From assembly GCF_001858325.1 (NCBI RefSeq), contig NZ_MBPP01000031.1, positions 1 through 43,241 of the forward strand: a DNA stretch of 43,241 bases. The letters run 5' to 3'. Below the pieces are notes generated by a model that saw nothing but the letters and a program-made list of their open reading frames with translations, had not been told where the DNA came from and ran no database searches. The DNA comes from Marinobacter sp. AC-23. Its GTDB lineage: Bacteria > Pseudomonadota > Gammaproteobacteria > Pseudomonadales > Oleiphilaceae. Positions 9,009-19,692 of this stretch are shown piece after piece. The stretch's first letter is position 1; every line of letters begins with the position of its first letter. Made by a program: the position numbers and the translations under genes.

Positions 9009-10496
9009 TCAGTGGTCAAAATCGTTGTAGGTCATGGCCACCGCGCGAAAGATGGCGCGGCCCTTGTTCATGGTTTCTTTCCACTCAAGGCGAGGTACCG
9101 AGTCGGCGACTATGCCTGCGCCGGCCTGTATATGCAGGGTTTTGTCCTTGATCACGGCGGTGCGGATGGCGATGGCCGTATCCATATTGCCGTTGAACGA
9201 GAGATAGCCTACAGCGCCGCCGTACACGCCACGTTTTACCGGCTCCAGCTCGTCAATGATTTCCATGGCCCGGGTTTTCGGGGCGCCGCTCAATGTGCCG
9301 GCTGGCAAGGTGGCCTTGAGCACGTCGAGGCAGCTGGTGCCGTCTTTAACCTGTCCGGTCACGTTGGACACTATATGCATCACGTGGGAGTAGCGCTCTA
9401 CCGCCATTTTCTCGGTCAGTCGCACGGTGCCGGTTTCTGAGACACGGCCGGCGTCGTTGCGGCCCAGATCAATCAACATCAAGTGCTCGGCGATTTCTTT
9501 CGGGTCGGCCAGCAGCTCGGCTTCCAGGGCTCGGTCTTCGGCATCTGTGGCACCTCGTTTCCGAGTGCCTGCGATGGGGCGCACGGTGACTTCGCGATCT
9601 TCCATGCGCGCCAGAATTTCTGGCGACGAACCCACAATATGAAAGTCGTCCAGATCCAGGAAGTACATGTACGGCGACGGGTTAAGTACCCTGAGCGAGC
9701 GGTACAGGTTCAACGGCGGTGCTTCAAACGGAATTGACATACGCTGGGAGATGACGGTTTGCATCACGTCGCCGTCCAGCACGTAGTCTTTGATTTTGTC
9801 GACCGCCGCTTCAAACTTTTCCTGGCTGAAGCCAGACACGAACTCGCTTTCATCCACGGTTTTGCCGCGCAGGTGCTCGGGTGTTTTCGGGGTGTCAGCG
9901 GTTTGCTGATGCAGTTTCCGCTCGAGCTCGTCCAGCCTCTGCTGAGCTTGGTCAAAACTACCTTCGTCGGTTGGATCCACGTGCACGATTAAGTGCAGCT
10001 TGCCGCGCAGGTTATCGAATACCACAAGCTCGTTGGACACCATTAGCAGTATGTCGGGCGTACCAATGCGATCCGGGGGGCAACTGGCTGCAAGGCGCTT
10101 TTCAATGTAGCGCACGGTGTCGTAGCCAAAATAACCCACCAAACCGCCGTTGAAGCGGGGCAGTTCTTCCAGGTCAGGCGCATGAAAGCGTTCCTGATAA
10201 CTGGCAACAAACGCAAGCGGGTCGTCTACTTCGGCGGTTTCTACCAACTCGCCGTGCCGGCGAACCTCTATGCGGTGGTCAAATACTTTGAGCACCTCCT
10301 GGCTGGGCAGGCCAATGATGGAATAACGGCCCCATTTTTCGCCACCCTGTACCGATTCAAACAGGTAAGAGTAAGGCCCGCTGGCGAGCTTTAAATAAGT
10401 GCTTAAAGGGGTGTCCATGTCCGCAAGTACTTCACGATACACGGGGATACGATTGAAGCCGGCTTGTGCCAGCTTGCGGAATTGTTCGGAGTTCAT
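9009..10496 (-). CDS. trpE: Anthranilate synthase component I
   Basis: A 495-residue chorismate-utilising enzyme that makes anthranilate with TrpG. The feedback tryptophan site is marked by LFESV (45-49, the LLES-type motif). The chorismate-binding core includes [62 protein letters not shown] and [23 protein letters not shown], with catalytic Glu/His and Mg2+-binding Glu in these segments. ATG at 10496 is preceded by CAGGAAG about eight bases upstream. The 70 bases before it hold a leader peptide stop and hairpin, pointing to attenuation control in addition to feedback inhibition. Confidence 0.97.
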   Translation of the reverse strand: MNSEQFRKLAQAGFNRIPVYREVLADMDTPLSTYLKLASGPYSYLFESVQGGEKWGRYSIIGLPSQEVLKVFDHRIEVRRHGELVETAEVDDPLAFVASYQERFHAPDLEELPRFNGGLVGYFGYDTVRYIEKRLAASCPPDRIGTPDILLMVSNELVVFDNLRGKLHLIVHVDPTDEGSFDQAQQRLDELERKLHQQTADTPKTPEHLRGKTVDESEFVSGFSQEKFEAAVDKIKDYVLDGDVMQTVISQRMSIPFEAPPLNLYRSLRVLNPSPYMYFLDLDDFHIVGSSPEILARMEDREVTVRPIAGTRKRGATDAEDRALEAELLADPKEIAEHLMLIDLGRNDAGRVSETGTVRLTEKMAVERYSHVMHIVSNVTGQVKDGTSCLDVLKATLPAGTLSGAPKTRAMEIIDELEPVKRGVYGGAVGYLSFNGNMDTAIAIRTAVIKDKTLHIQAGAGIVADSVPRLEWKETMNKGRAIFRAVAMTYNDFDH

Positions 10497-10529
10497 GGTC
10501 GGGCTTCCTGAGATCTGATCTGCGTTCGA

Positions 10530-10545
10530 GCGAGCAGGTGCTCGC
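10530..10545 (-). promoter_or_regulatory. Hairpin in trpE leader (attenuator candidate)
   Basis: GCGAGC / GCTCGC form a perfect 6-bp stem with a 4-base loop, extendable by one pair, 22 bases after the trp leader stop and 34 before trpE. No U tract follows, so a classical intrinsic terminator is not obvious; the hairpin may instead act on translation or need Rho. Just upstream is a CCAGGC-A-CCAGGC repeat whose CACCA can pair with TGGTG of the Trp codons, giving a plausible alternative fold. Confidence 0.45.
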
Positions 10546-10566
10546 CTGGTGCCTGGCTGAGCGTTT

Positions 10567-10647
10567 TTAGCGGGTACGCCATCGCCACCATCGTGTTGCG
10601 CGGGTTGTGAGAATGCCTCGCGCGGCAGTCAGAATCAGTCCCTGCAT
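10567..10647 (-). CDS. trpL: trp operon leader peptide
   Basis: A 26-codon ORF between gph and trpE. It starts at ATG 10645-10647 behind GGGAG (nine-base spacing) and ends TAA at 10567-10569. The peptide begins [11 protein letters not shown] and ends TRWWRWRTR: Trp at residues 20, 21 and 23, codons at 10579-10590. Three Trp codons in four positions just before the stop, ahead of trpE, is the hallmark of a ribosome-mediated trp attenuator. When charged tRNA-Trp is scarce the ribosome stalls there and changes folding of the downstream RNA. The ORF is too short for routine gene callers. The downstream hairpin lacks a clear U tract, so the terminator half of the mechanism is uncertain. Confidence 0.85.
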   Translation of the reverse strand: MQGLILTAARGILTTRATRWWRWRTR

Positions 10648-10672
10648 GGCAGGAATCTCCCGAATTGAATAA

Positions 10673-10702
10673 TTTATGAGTCCAATACCATAGAGGTTAC
10701 AA
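10673..10702 (-). promoter_or_regulatory. Candidate promoter of the trp leader
   Basis: On the minus strand TTGTAA (10697-10702) is separated by 18 bases from CATAAA (10673-10678). Each hexamer matches the sigma-70 consensus in four of six positions. It would start transcription about 20 bases before the trpL ATG. The -35 box overlaps the gph stop codon, so read-through from rpe-gph is also possible. Weak match; called mainly on position. Confidence 0.35.
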
Positions 10703-11386
10703 AAGCTCGCTCAGGGAATCAACTACAGCGTCCGCTCCCAGTGCGTGCACTGGCTGCCCAAAGTTGTAGCCATAGGTAACGGCAACGCAAGGAATGCCGG
10801 CGGCCTGAGCGGCACTGACGTCTGCAGCGGAGTCGCCAACCATTACGGTGGTGCCAAGGCTGCCGTGTAGAGCATTCATGGCGTGGAGCAAGGGTGCAGG
10901 ATCTGGCTTCTTTGTGTCGAGCGTGTCGCCACCGATCACTAACTTAAAGTGACGCTCCAGCCCCAACTGCTTCAGTAGCGGGCCAACAAATTGTTCTGGC
11001 TTGTTGGTCACTACGGCCATGGAGCAGCTTCGTTTGCTGAGCGCCTCAAGGCAGGCTTTAACGCCGGGATACACCACGGCATGTTTGCCGTTTAGTTGCC
11101 GATAGTTGTTGAAAAACAACGCCAGCGCATCATTAAACAGGGCATCGTCTGCGGCACTCGCGGGCTCCCAGTCGGCTTTGCCGGCCAACGCGCGGCGCAT
11201 CAATACAGGAGAGCCGTGGCCCACCCATTGGCGCACCTGTTCAAGGCCGGCTGGTTTGCGCCCTAGCTGCTCAAGAGTGCGGTCAACCGCAGCCGCCAAA
11301 TCCGGGGCACTGTCTACCAGCGTGCCATCAAGATCAAACAGGGCAACGCCGGGCCAGCGTGCGTTAAAAAGACCCGCTAGGCTCAT
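10697..11386 (-). CDS. gph: Phosphoglycolate phosphatase (HAD family)
   Basis: A 229-residue HAD-superfamily hydrolase that removes phosphate from 2-phosphoglycolate, a by-product of DNA-repair and oxidative reactions. Motif I is [13 protein letters not shown] (nucleophile Asp18, acid Asp20), motif [12 protein letters not shown], motif III Lys in [13 protein letters not shown], and motif [20 protein letters not shown]. The cap domain lies between motifs I and II. The ATG overlaps the rpe stop by four bases. rpe-gph-trp order is shared by several gammaproteobacteria. Confidence 0.93.
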   Translation of the reverse strand: MSLAGLFNARWPGVALFDLDGTLVDSAPDLAAAVDRTLEQLGRKPAGLEQVRQWVGHGSPVLMRRALAGKADWEPASAADDALFNDALALFFNNYRQLNGKHAVVYPGVKACLEALSKRSCSMAVVTNKPEQFVGPLLKQLGLERHFKLVIGGDTLDTKKPDPAPLLHAMNALHGSLGTTVMVGDSAADVSAAQAAGIPCVAVTYGYNFGQPVHALGADAVVDSLSELL

Positions 11387-12084
11387 TGGCCGGGCACCTT
11401 GTGGCCCAGTGCCGTGCGTGCGTGTTCCAGCTCTTGGCGCATGGCGTCGATGGTGGTTTTGTAATCGTCGGTGTTGAAAATAGCCGAGCCTGCAACAAAG
11501 GTGTCCGCGCCTGCCTCCGCAATTTCACGGATGTTTTCGGTTTTTACGCCACCGTCGATTTCCAGCCGAATGTTGTAATTGCTGGCGTCGATGCGCTTAC
11601 GGGCTTCCCGGAGTTTGTCCAGGGTGCCGGGAATGAACTTCTGACCACCAAAGCCCGGGTTAACCGACATCATCAATACCATGTCGAGCTTGTCCATTAC
11701 GTGATCCATGTGGTGCAGCGGCGTGGCCGGGTTGAACACCAGACCGGCTTTGCAGCCGCCCTCGCGAATCAGCTGCAGGGAACGGTCAATGTGCTGGGAG
11801 GCCTCAGGGTGGAAGGTAATGTAGCTGGCACCGGCGTCAATGAACATGCGGATCAGGTCGTCCACTGGCGACACCATTAGGTGTACGTCTATGGGCGCGG
11901 TAACGCCATGCTTGCGCAGCGCTTCACACACCATCGGCCCGATGGTCAGGTTGGGCACATAGTGGTTGTCCATAACGTCAAAGTGGACCACGTCTGCGCC
12001 TGCGGCCAGTACGTTATCTACTTCCTCGCCCAAACGAGCAAAATTGGCAGACAGAATGGATGGGGCAATCAGATAAGGATTCAT
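11383..12084 (-). CDS. rpe: Ribulose-phosphate 3-epimerase
   Basis: A 233-residue TIM-barrel enzyme interconverting D-ribulose 5-phosphate and D-xylulose 5-phosphate in the pentose phosphate pathway. It begins [22 protein letters not shown]. Metal ligands are seen in [19 protein letters not shown] (His, Asp) and DVHLMV (His), with catalytic Asp in [16 protein letters not shown] and AGSAIF supply phosphate binding. ATG 12084 fits the family start; an in-frame TTG at 12102 would add six residues. It overlaps gph by four bases and is transcribed divergently from the DUF3530 gene. Confidence 0.95.
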   Translation of the reverse strand: MNPYLIAPSILSANFARLGEEVDNVLAAGADVVHFDVMDNHYVPNLTIGPMVCEALRKHGVTAPIDVHLMVSPVDDLIRMFIDAGASYITFHPEASQHIDRSLQLIREGGCKAGLVFNPATPLHHMDHVMDKLDMVLMMSVNPGFGGQKFIPGTLDKLREARKRIDASNYNIRLEIDGGVKTENIREIAEAGADTFVAGSAIFNTDDYKTTIDAMRQELEHARTALGHKVPGQ

Positions 12085-12174
12085 CACGGTTCTCGCAAAC
12101 AATTGGCAGCCATTAATAATAATGACAGTCTAACAGTACAAGAGCGTGTTTTCGTAGCCAGAGGAGCAGGAACT

Positions 12175-13125
12175 GTGCGCCGATTCAGAACAATAAGCCA
12201 AGGCAGTTGCCGCCGTAGTGTGTGTGGTTGGCTAGTGATTGCCTTACTGACCGGCGGCTTGTTACCCGCACACGGGCAAGATAAAGACGAACCTCCGGAG
12301 CCAGCTCAAGCGTCGGTGGGCAAAGCGCGGGGAAGTGTAGAGTCTGGTTTGGGTGAGCAGAAACTTAGCCAGAGGTTCCCGGATAGCGCGCTGTGGCTTG
12401 ATCTGGAGGATGGGGATCGCACGTTGGCCTTGCTGTGGCCCGAGCGCGCAGCACCCGCCCGGGGTGGGCTGATCATACTGGCAGATGAAGGAGGTAATGC
12501 TGAGTCGGGGCTAACGGGCGCTTTGGCTCGGGAACTTGCGCGCCGAAACTTTGCTGTGCTTACGCTGGGTCTGGAAGCGCCTCCACTGGCTATTGAGCAG
12601 GTTCTGGAGCGACCCATTGCCATGCCCGGCTTGAGCCCTGAACCAGTCGAAAAGGCCCTCGAAGCCACCGACCCTGCCACAATTGATGTCATGGCTTCTG
12701 AAGCAGTGGGTGAGCTGGAAGCAGCTTATCGCTCCCGTATCCGCGCGCAGCTGGTCGCAGGTGTTGCAGCGCTAGAGAAACGTGATTACAAGCTAACTTC
12801 GGTAGTGGGGCTTGGTCGTGGTAGCAATCATGTCGTGTTATACGCGGCCGAGATGGGCGGGTCTCCTGCCTTGGTTTGGGTAGCGCCAAAGCTTTACCCC
12901 AACGATTCCAAAAAGCTGGCAGGGGCGTTAAAAAAGGCCTCGGTGCCGCGGATTTTGGAGCTTTCCTCGTCTGATGAGCGCGAGCAGCTCAAAGCCGGGC
13001 TGAAACGGGCTGGAGTAGAGGGCTTTAGTCTCCAGTTCATGGGTTCGGGAGATTTGTTGTTGCCGCGAAACGGGAAGGCTTTGGCGGGAAGGATTTCAGC
13101 TTGGCTCCGACCGAAAGCTCTTTAA
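12175..13125 (+). CDS. DUF3530 family protein, predicted exported alpha/beta hydrolase-like
   Basis: A 316-residue protein with GTG start at 12175, preceded by GAGGAG eight bases upstream; the frame is open much further left but that part is antisense to rpe. A basic N-terminus (MRRFRTISQGSCRRS) and hydrophobic VCGWLVIALLTGGLLPAHGQ form a signal peptide. The body has an alpha/beta hydrolase layout: a strand (RGGLIILADEGGNAES) near the usual oxyanion turn, then ELARRNFAVLTLGLEAPP. The expected nucleophile elbow appears as VVGLGRGSNHVVLYAAEM, reading G-x-G-R-G in place of the G-x-S-x-G motif, so Ser is not in the usual position and catalysis is doubtful. Role unknown. Confidence 0.75.
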   Translation: MRRFRTISQGSCRRSVCGWLVIALLTGGLLPAHGQDKDEPPEPAQASVGKARGSVESGLGEQKLSQRFPDSALWLDLEDGDRTLALLWPERAAPARGGLIILADEGGNAESGLTGALARELARRNFAVLTLGLEAPPLAIEQVLERPIAMPGLSPEPVEKALEATDPATIDVMASEAVGELEAAYRSRIRAQLVAGVAALEKRDYKLTSVVGLGRGSNHVVLYAAEMGGSPALVWVAPKLYPNDSKKLAGALKKASVPRILELSSSDEREQLKAGLKRAGVEGFSLQFMGSGDLLLPRNGKALAGRISAWLRPKAL

Positions 13126-13140
13126 GTGGCGGGGGCAGCC

Positions 13141-13902
13141 TCAGTTCAGTTTGTGGTAGCGCCGGATGAGTTCCCAGGCATGCTGGAAACACAGCAGTCG
13201 CTCTTTGGCTAGCGCCAGCTCGGCGGGGCTAAGATGCTGTTGCTGTGCCAGTTTGTCGGGGTGGCATTCAGACACTTTTTTCCGATATGCGCGCTTGATA
13301 ACCACCAGGGAATCCCGTCGGGTGGCGCCAAACAGCGCACAGGCTTGCTCAAGATTTATAGGCTTTGCTGGTACGTCGCTTACATTGCTCCATGATTTGG
13401 CAGCGTAGCTGTCAAAAATGTCTTCGCAGACCGTAATTGGAAGCCCTGTCTGGTCGATGACATCCTCGCAGCGATGGAGGCGAGGTTTGCCAGGCCGGCC
13501 TTTTAGTTGCGCCGCGTGGCACAGGCAAATGGCGATTTTCAGAGCCGGGGCAGGCCAAGTGCTGCGGCTTAACCTTAAGGCAAGCCCGCTTAACGGTGGG
13601 AGCGTGCCTGATGCTTTACCACGCTGAAAATGTTGTATGGCTTTGTGTCTTTGTCGCTTTGACAGCTTGAGTGCGGTAATGAGACTTTCTGCAAAGCTGA
13701 CGTCTTGCTCGGACACTCGCCCCTCAGCTTTGGCTATGTAGCCCAGAAAGAAGAACAATGGGCGACGACACCACCAAGGTAGCCGTGTATGGCTGATCAG
13801 AGTTTGCGCGTGGTGGTCAGCAGCACAGAGCTCCTTCAGAAGTGCTGCGAAAGCGGCCTCCATGCGCGGAGGCAAAGCTGGTTGCGCGGGGCGGGTCGCC
13901 AT
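13141..13902 (-). CDS. TerB-like/J-domain co-chaperone, DjlA-like
   Basis: A 253-residue protein. Residues about 15-165 are helical and resemble the TerB-like domain of DjlA (FLGYIAKAEGRVSEQDVSFAESLITALKLSKRQRHKAIQHFQRGK). The C-terminal ~70 residues are a J domain (ACALFGATRRDSLVVIKRAYRKKVSECHPDKLA) with the HPD motif needed to stimulate DnaK ATPase. Unlike E. coli DjlA there is no N-terminal membrane helix, though LPWWCRRPLFFFLGYI is moderately hydrophobic. It follows murU by four bases, in the order amgK-murU-J-domain also known from Pseudomonas. The client is unknown. Confidence 0.8.
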   Translation of the reverse strand: MATRPAQPALPPRMEAAFAALLKELCAADHHAQTLISHTRLPWWCRRPLFFFLGYIAKAEGRVSEQDVSFAESLITALKLSKRQRHKAIQHFQRGKASGTLPPLSGLALRLSRSTWPAPALKIAICLCHAAQLKGRPGKPRLHRCEDVIDQTGLPITVCEDIFDSYAAKSWSNVSDVPAKPINLEQACALFGATRRDSLVVIKRAYRKKVSECHPDKLAQQQHLSPAELALAKERLLCFQHAWELIRRYHKLN

Positions 13903-13906
13903 AGCC

Positions 13907-15654
<1,748 letters not shown>

Positions 15655-15768
15655 AGCTCGGCTTATTGTCCTGAATTAATAAAGTAGAAGTTAGCAGAGG
15701 AATATGGGAAGTATAAAGAGGGTAAAGCGGTTTTGCAGCGGAGTTTCACTCATCTGGTCTCGTTTCCG

Positions 15769-15797
15769 TTAACAAGCTTCCGAGGCATGTGTAAACT
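15769..15797 (+). promoter_or_regulatory. Sigma-70-type promoter upstream of lptD
   Basis: TTAACA (15769-15774), a 17-base spacer and TAAACT (15792-15797) match the consensus in five and four of six positions. Transcription would start near 15804, leaving about 80 bases of leader before ATG 15884. I see no clear sigma-E type box, which drives lptD-surA in E. coli. Confidence 0.55.
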
Positions 15798-15883
15798 AGG
15801 CCGCTATCATGTGTGTATTCGTACCCCGTTGCGCTATCCACAACTCTTCATGCATTTGGAACAGGAACCTTGCTACCGTGCCA

Positions 15884-18262
15884 ATGTTCAACCGCTATCT
15901 GCAGGCGCAGAAAGGCACGTTGCAACGCCGGATTGTGAGCCTGCTTGCAGGGTTTGCCCTGATGTCGGGAGCGGGTTTTTCCGCTGCTGAAGACGCACCA
16001 TCTGCTGCCGAGCTGGACTGGCGATCGAGAGACCAGCTTCCGGAAACCGCCAGGGACTCGTTGCCGGCCTTTTGCTCAGGTGGCTATATGCCATCCAGTG
16101 CAGGAGAGGGTGGGGCCGGTGTTTTTGGTGAGGGCGCTGAGCAAGATGCTCCCCTGCAGGTCAGCGGCCTGAACGCTCGCTACGAAATCGATCGTGAGTT
16201 ATATCTAGAAGGCGATGTTCGGCTGCGTCAGGGAGATTTTCAAGTAACCGGCTCTGAGGCGCGGTATAACCAGAGCAATGGCCAGGTTGCTATTCAAGGG
16301 CCATTGGTTAGTCGTGGTAATGGGTTTCTTCTGACCGGGGAGCGCGCCGAATACAGTGTTGATTCACGGCGATTTGATATCAATACAGCGACCTTTCTTT
16401 TGCATGGCCCGGAAATGCGGGGCAGCGCCAACAGTCTTTCCCGAGTGGACGACTCCAGAGTTCTGATCCGCGAAGGCAGGCTTACCACGTGCGGCCCGCA
16501 ACAGAACGACTGGGCAATTGTTGCGTCTGATATTAAGCTGGATCAGGCTGAGGGCGTTGGTACGGCAAAACACGTTCGCCTCGAAGTTTTGGATGTTCCT
16601 GTGTTTTACTGGCCCTTTGCCAGCTTTCCTATAGACGATCGACGTAAGACTGGCTTTCTTTATCCGCAGTTCGGATCGTCCAATGCCGGCAGCGGTGCCT
16701 TTTTCGCAGTACCCTATTATCTGAACCTGGCCCCCCACTACGACGCCACAGTTACGCCTCAATACATTCATGGCCGCGGCCTCTTTAATGAAGTGGAGGG
16801 CAGGTATCTCAGCACGTTGGGGGAGACGACGTTGCAGCTGGGTTACATCGATGATGATTCGGCTTACACCGACGAAAATCCTGGTGAGTCCGGGCAGCGC
16901 TGGGCTCTGGATGCGTCTACTCGCGCGACTCTGGGTTCTGGCTGGAACGGGTATGGTGATTTTTCAGTGGTCAGTGATGATGACTATCTTAGTGACCTGA
17001 ACCGCAGCCTGGAGATTAACCAGACAACACACCTGCAGCGCAGGGGTGGTGTGCGTTACCAGGATACGAATCAGTATTTTGACGTGTATTTGAATGACTA
17101 CCAAACAGTCAGTGATCGTATTGCACAGGTGAACAAACCATACGCACAGCTGCCGGAAGCCATTTATGCAGGAACCGCCGACGCCGGTTGGTTTGAGGCA
17201 GGCCTGGAGAGCCAGTACACGTGGTTTTATCGGGACAATGACACTTTAACCGGTCTCGACAAAGCCAACGGCCAGCGTTTTCGGGCTCGCCCCGAGCTGG
17301 CACTGCCGATGCGAGCCCTTTGGGGCTTTAGCCGCCCGTCGGTCAGCCTTGATTACACCCGTTATGAGCTTGATGATTACACTGCCGGGGATGGCCGCTT
17401 TGATCGCACGGTTCCCGTAGTGGAGTGGGATAATGGCTTGTATTTTGACCGTCAATCGAGCCTGTTCGATGTGCCATATAACCAGACCTTCGAGCCCCGG
17501 CTTTATTATGCGTGGGCCGATGCGGAAGCAGATCAAAATTACATTCCAGCGTTTGATACCGCTCTGCAGACCTTTCGTTTTGAGCAACTGTTCCGACCAG
17601 ACCGCTTTGTCGGCGGCGACCGGGTAGGCGACGCTAACCAATTGACCGTGGCCGTGACCAGTCGATTTAATGATCTGGTGACCGGTGCCGAGCGAGCCCG
17701 TTTCAGTATTGGGCAGGTCCAATATTTTCAGGATCGCGAGGTTACGCTGTTCGGTGAAGGCGGCGGCAACCGCAGTCGCTCACCACTGGCGGGAGAGGTG
17801 GTGCTTAACCCGTTACAGAATTTGGAAATCCGCTCGTCCGGGCTGTGGGATCCGGATACTGGCGATACCGAAGAAGGCCGTAGCCAACTGGTTTTTCACA
17901 CCGAGGATTACCGGTACCTCGCCAGCGTTGGCCATACATACAGCAAAGGAGAGTTGGAACAGTCAGATATTGCGGCGGTTATCCCCGCAACAGACCGTGT
18001 TAGTCTGATCGGCCGCTGGGTGTATGATTCGGATTTGGATCGCACCGTAGGATCCCTTGCCGGAATTGAGTATAACAATTGCTGTTGGAGTGTTCAGGTG
18101 GTTCATCAGAACTACCTGACTGATGATCGGGAACTGGACAGCCGTTTGCTGTTCCAAATTCAGCTAAAAGGCCTAGGGGGTAGCGGCGGATCTTCAGCGT
18201 CGATCTCCGAGGCTATTTATGGTTTTGATGAGCGTGAGCGTCGCCGTTTTGGCGCCCCCTGA
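15884..18262 (+). CDS. lptD: LPS-assembly outer membrane protein
   Basis: A 792-residue outer-membrane beta-barrel that inserts lipopolysaccharide into the outer leaflet together with LptE. From ATG 15884 the N-terminus gives a signal peptide (RRIVSLLAGFALMSGAGFSAA); an earlier ATG at 15809 would add 25 residues that spoil it. An OstA/LptA-type beta-jellyroll follows (YEIDRELYLEGDVRLRQGDFQVTGSEARYN), then the barrel. The four disulphide-forming Cys of LptD are in place: Cys64 (FCSGG), Cys203 (TCGPQ) and Cys733-Cys734 (NNCCWSV). First gene of lptD-surA-pdxA-rsmA-apaH, with surA following after 74 bases. Confidence 0.95.
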   Translation: MFNRYLQAQKGTLQRRIVSLLAGFALMSGAGFSAAEDAPSAAELDWRSRDQLPETARDSLPAFCSGGYMPSSAGEGGAGVFGEGAEQDAPLQVSGLNARYEIDRELYLEGDVRLRQGDFQVTGSEARYNQSNGQVAIQGPLVSRGNGFLLTGERAEYSVDSRRFDINTATFLLHGPEMRGSANSLSRVDDSRVLIREGRLTTCGPQQNDWAIVASDIKLDQAEGVGTAKHVRLEVLDVPVFYWPFASFPIDDRRKTGFLYPQFGSSNAGSGAFFAVPYYLNLAPHYDATVTPQYIHGRGLFNEVEGRYLSTLGETTLQLGYIDDDSAYTDENPGESGQRWALDASTRATLGSGWNGYGDFSVVSDDDYLSDLNRSLEINQTTHLQRRGGVRYQDTNQYFDVYLNDYQTVSDRIAQVNKPYAQLPEAIYAGTADAGWFEAGLESQYTWFYRDNDTLTGLDKANGQRFRARPELALPMRALWGFSRPSVSLDYTRYELDDYTAGDGRFDRTVPVVEWDNGLYFDRQSSLFDVPYNQTFEPRLYYAWADAEADQNYIPAFDTALQTFRFEQLFRPDRFVGGDRVGDANQLTVAVTSRFNDLVTGAERARFSIGQVQYFQDREVTLFGEGGGNRSRSPLAGEVVLNPLQNLEIRSSGLWDPDTGDTEEGRSQLVFHTEDYRYLASVGHTYSKGELEQSDIAAVIPATDRVSLIGRWVYDSDLDRTVGSLAGIEYNNCCWSVQVVHQNYLTDDRELDSRLLFQIQLKGLGGSGGSSASISEAIYGFDERERRRFGAP

Positions 18263-18336
18263 TTCGTACCCCCTGACGGCAACCGTGCCTTCAGGTACCC
18301 TATCCGCAGGCTTATATCTTCATTATAGAGGTGATT

Positions 18337-19692
18337 ATGAAGGCGACGATTCGCCAAGGTTTACAGATGCTGCTGATGCTGTTGGCAGTAGCGCTTTCTT
18401 TTTCGGCCCAGGCTGAGCGCAAACTGCTCGACAAGGTGGTTGCCATTGTTGATGACGATGTAATCCTCCAAACTGAGCTCGAAGCAAGAATTAACACCAT
18501 TGCCGGTCGCTTAAGTGCTGAGGGTACTGGCCTGCCACCGCGTCGCCTTCTTGAAGAGCGGGTGCTGGAACAGTTGATCACCGAATCGGTCCAGCTACAG
18601 ATGTCTGAAAAAATGGGCATGCGCATCAGTGACAATGAGCTCAACGAAACTCTGGCTAATATTGCAGATCGAAATGGTTTGAGCCTGTCTGAGTTTGAAA
18701 ACCAGTTGGCCACCGAAGGCGTAAGCTACCGCCAGGCCCGGGAACAGATCAGGCAAGAAATGATCACCGGGCGGGTGCAACAGCGCCAAGTGGGTAGCCG
18801 TGTCCGTGTGACGGACCGAGAGGTTGAAAATTATCTTCAGGCATTGGAGTCCGGCGGTGGCAACGATGCGGAATATCGCCTTGCCTATATTTTTATTGAG
18901 CTGGATGATCCTGTCGATGATGCCGCGGTGGACGCAACCCGTGAAAGAGCAGAAGAACTGCGGGCGGCTATATTGAACGGCCGTGATTTCCGCGAAGTGG
19001 CGGTTGCTGAATCCGATGCCAGCAATGCGCTTGAGGGCGGCGACATGGGTTGGCGCAGCGAGCGTCAGTTACCGTCACTGGTTGCGCCGGTTGTGCCAGC
19101 CCTGGAGGTCGGCAAGCCTTCCGAGATTCTGGAGAACAACAGCGGTTTTCACATGGTGATGGTGATGGACTCACGCGGCGGCTCCCAGAAACAAGTTATC
19201 CAGCAGAATCGCGTACGCCATATCTTGATACGGCCTTCAGAGGCAGTAACCGATGCCGAGGCGGAAGCCACCATACGGACGCTTTCTGAGCAAATTCAGG
19301 ATGGCGCTGATTTTGCGGTGCTAGCTCGGGAATATTCGGACGATCCTGTGTCCGGCTCCGACGGTGGTAATCTTGGTTGGGTAAGCCCAGGCCAGATGGT
19401 GCCAGCGTTTGAGCAGGCCATGCAGGAAGCCAGCGTTGGCGAGTTCAAAGGTCCGTTCCGCTCCCAGTTCGGTTGGCACATTCTGCAGGTGGAAGAACGC
19501 CGCCAGAAGGACATCAGTGGCGACGTAAAGGAAGCTGAGGCGCGCCAGGCTATTTATCGCCGCAAGTTTGAAACCGAGCTACAGAACTGGCTTCGGGAAA
19601 TCCGCGACGAAGCCTTTATCGAGTTTAAAGGTGAGTATGCAGATGAGCCTGCTGAGGATGCTGACAGTAACCTAGAGGAAGATGCAGAATAA
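18337..19692 (+). CDS. surA: Periplasmic chaperone / peptidyl-prolyl isomerase
   Basis: A 451-residue periplasmic chaperone for outer-membrane proteins including LptD. The signal peptide is MKATIRQGLQMLLMLLAVALSFSAQA. The N-terminal SurA domain runs LLDKVVAIVDDDVILQTELEARI to about 170. Two parvulin domains follow, the first weaker (EYRLAYIFIELDDPVDD... GWRSERQLPSLV) and the second canonical (VRHILIRPSEAVTDAEAEATI ... YSDDPVSGSDGGNLGWVSPGQMVPAFEQAM ... SQFGWHILQVEERR). The C-terminal helix is acidic. AGAGGT sits four bases before ATG 18337, favouring it over GTG 18331. The stop overlaps the pdxA start (TAATG). Confidence 0.96.
   Translation: MKATIRQGLQMLLMLLAVALSFSAQAERKLLDKVVAIVDDDVILQTELEARINTIAGRLSAEGTGLPPRRLLEERVLEQLITESVQLQMSEKMGMRISDNELNETLANIADRNGLSLSEFENQLATEGVSYRQAREQIRQEMITGRVQQRQVGSRVRVTDREVENYLQALESGGGNDAEYRLAYIFIELDDPVDDAAVDATRERAEELRAAILNGRDFREVAVAESDASNALEGGDMGWRSERQLPSLVAPVVPALEVGKPSEILENNSGFHMVMVMDSRGGSQKQVIQQNRVRHILIRPSEAVTDAEAEATIRTLSEQIQDGADFAVLAREYSDDPVSGSDGGNLGWVSPGQMVPAFEQAMQEASVGEFKGPFRSQFGWHILQVEERRQKDISGDVKEAEARQAIYRRKFETELQNWLREIRDEAFIEFKGEYADEPAEDADSNLEEDAE

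Noticed and set aside
11881..12174. Upstream extension of the DUF3530 frame across rpe.
   Set aside because: It is antisense to rpe; a GTG with a strong ribosome site at 12175 begins a clear signal peptide.
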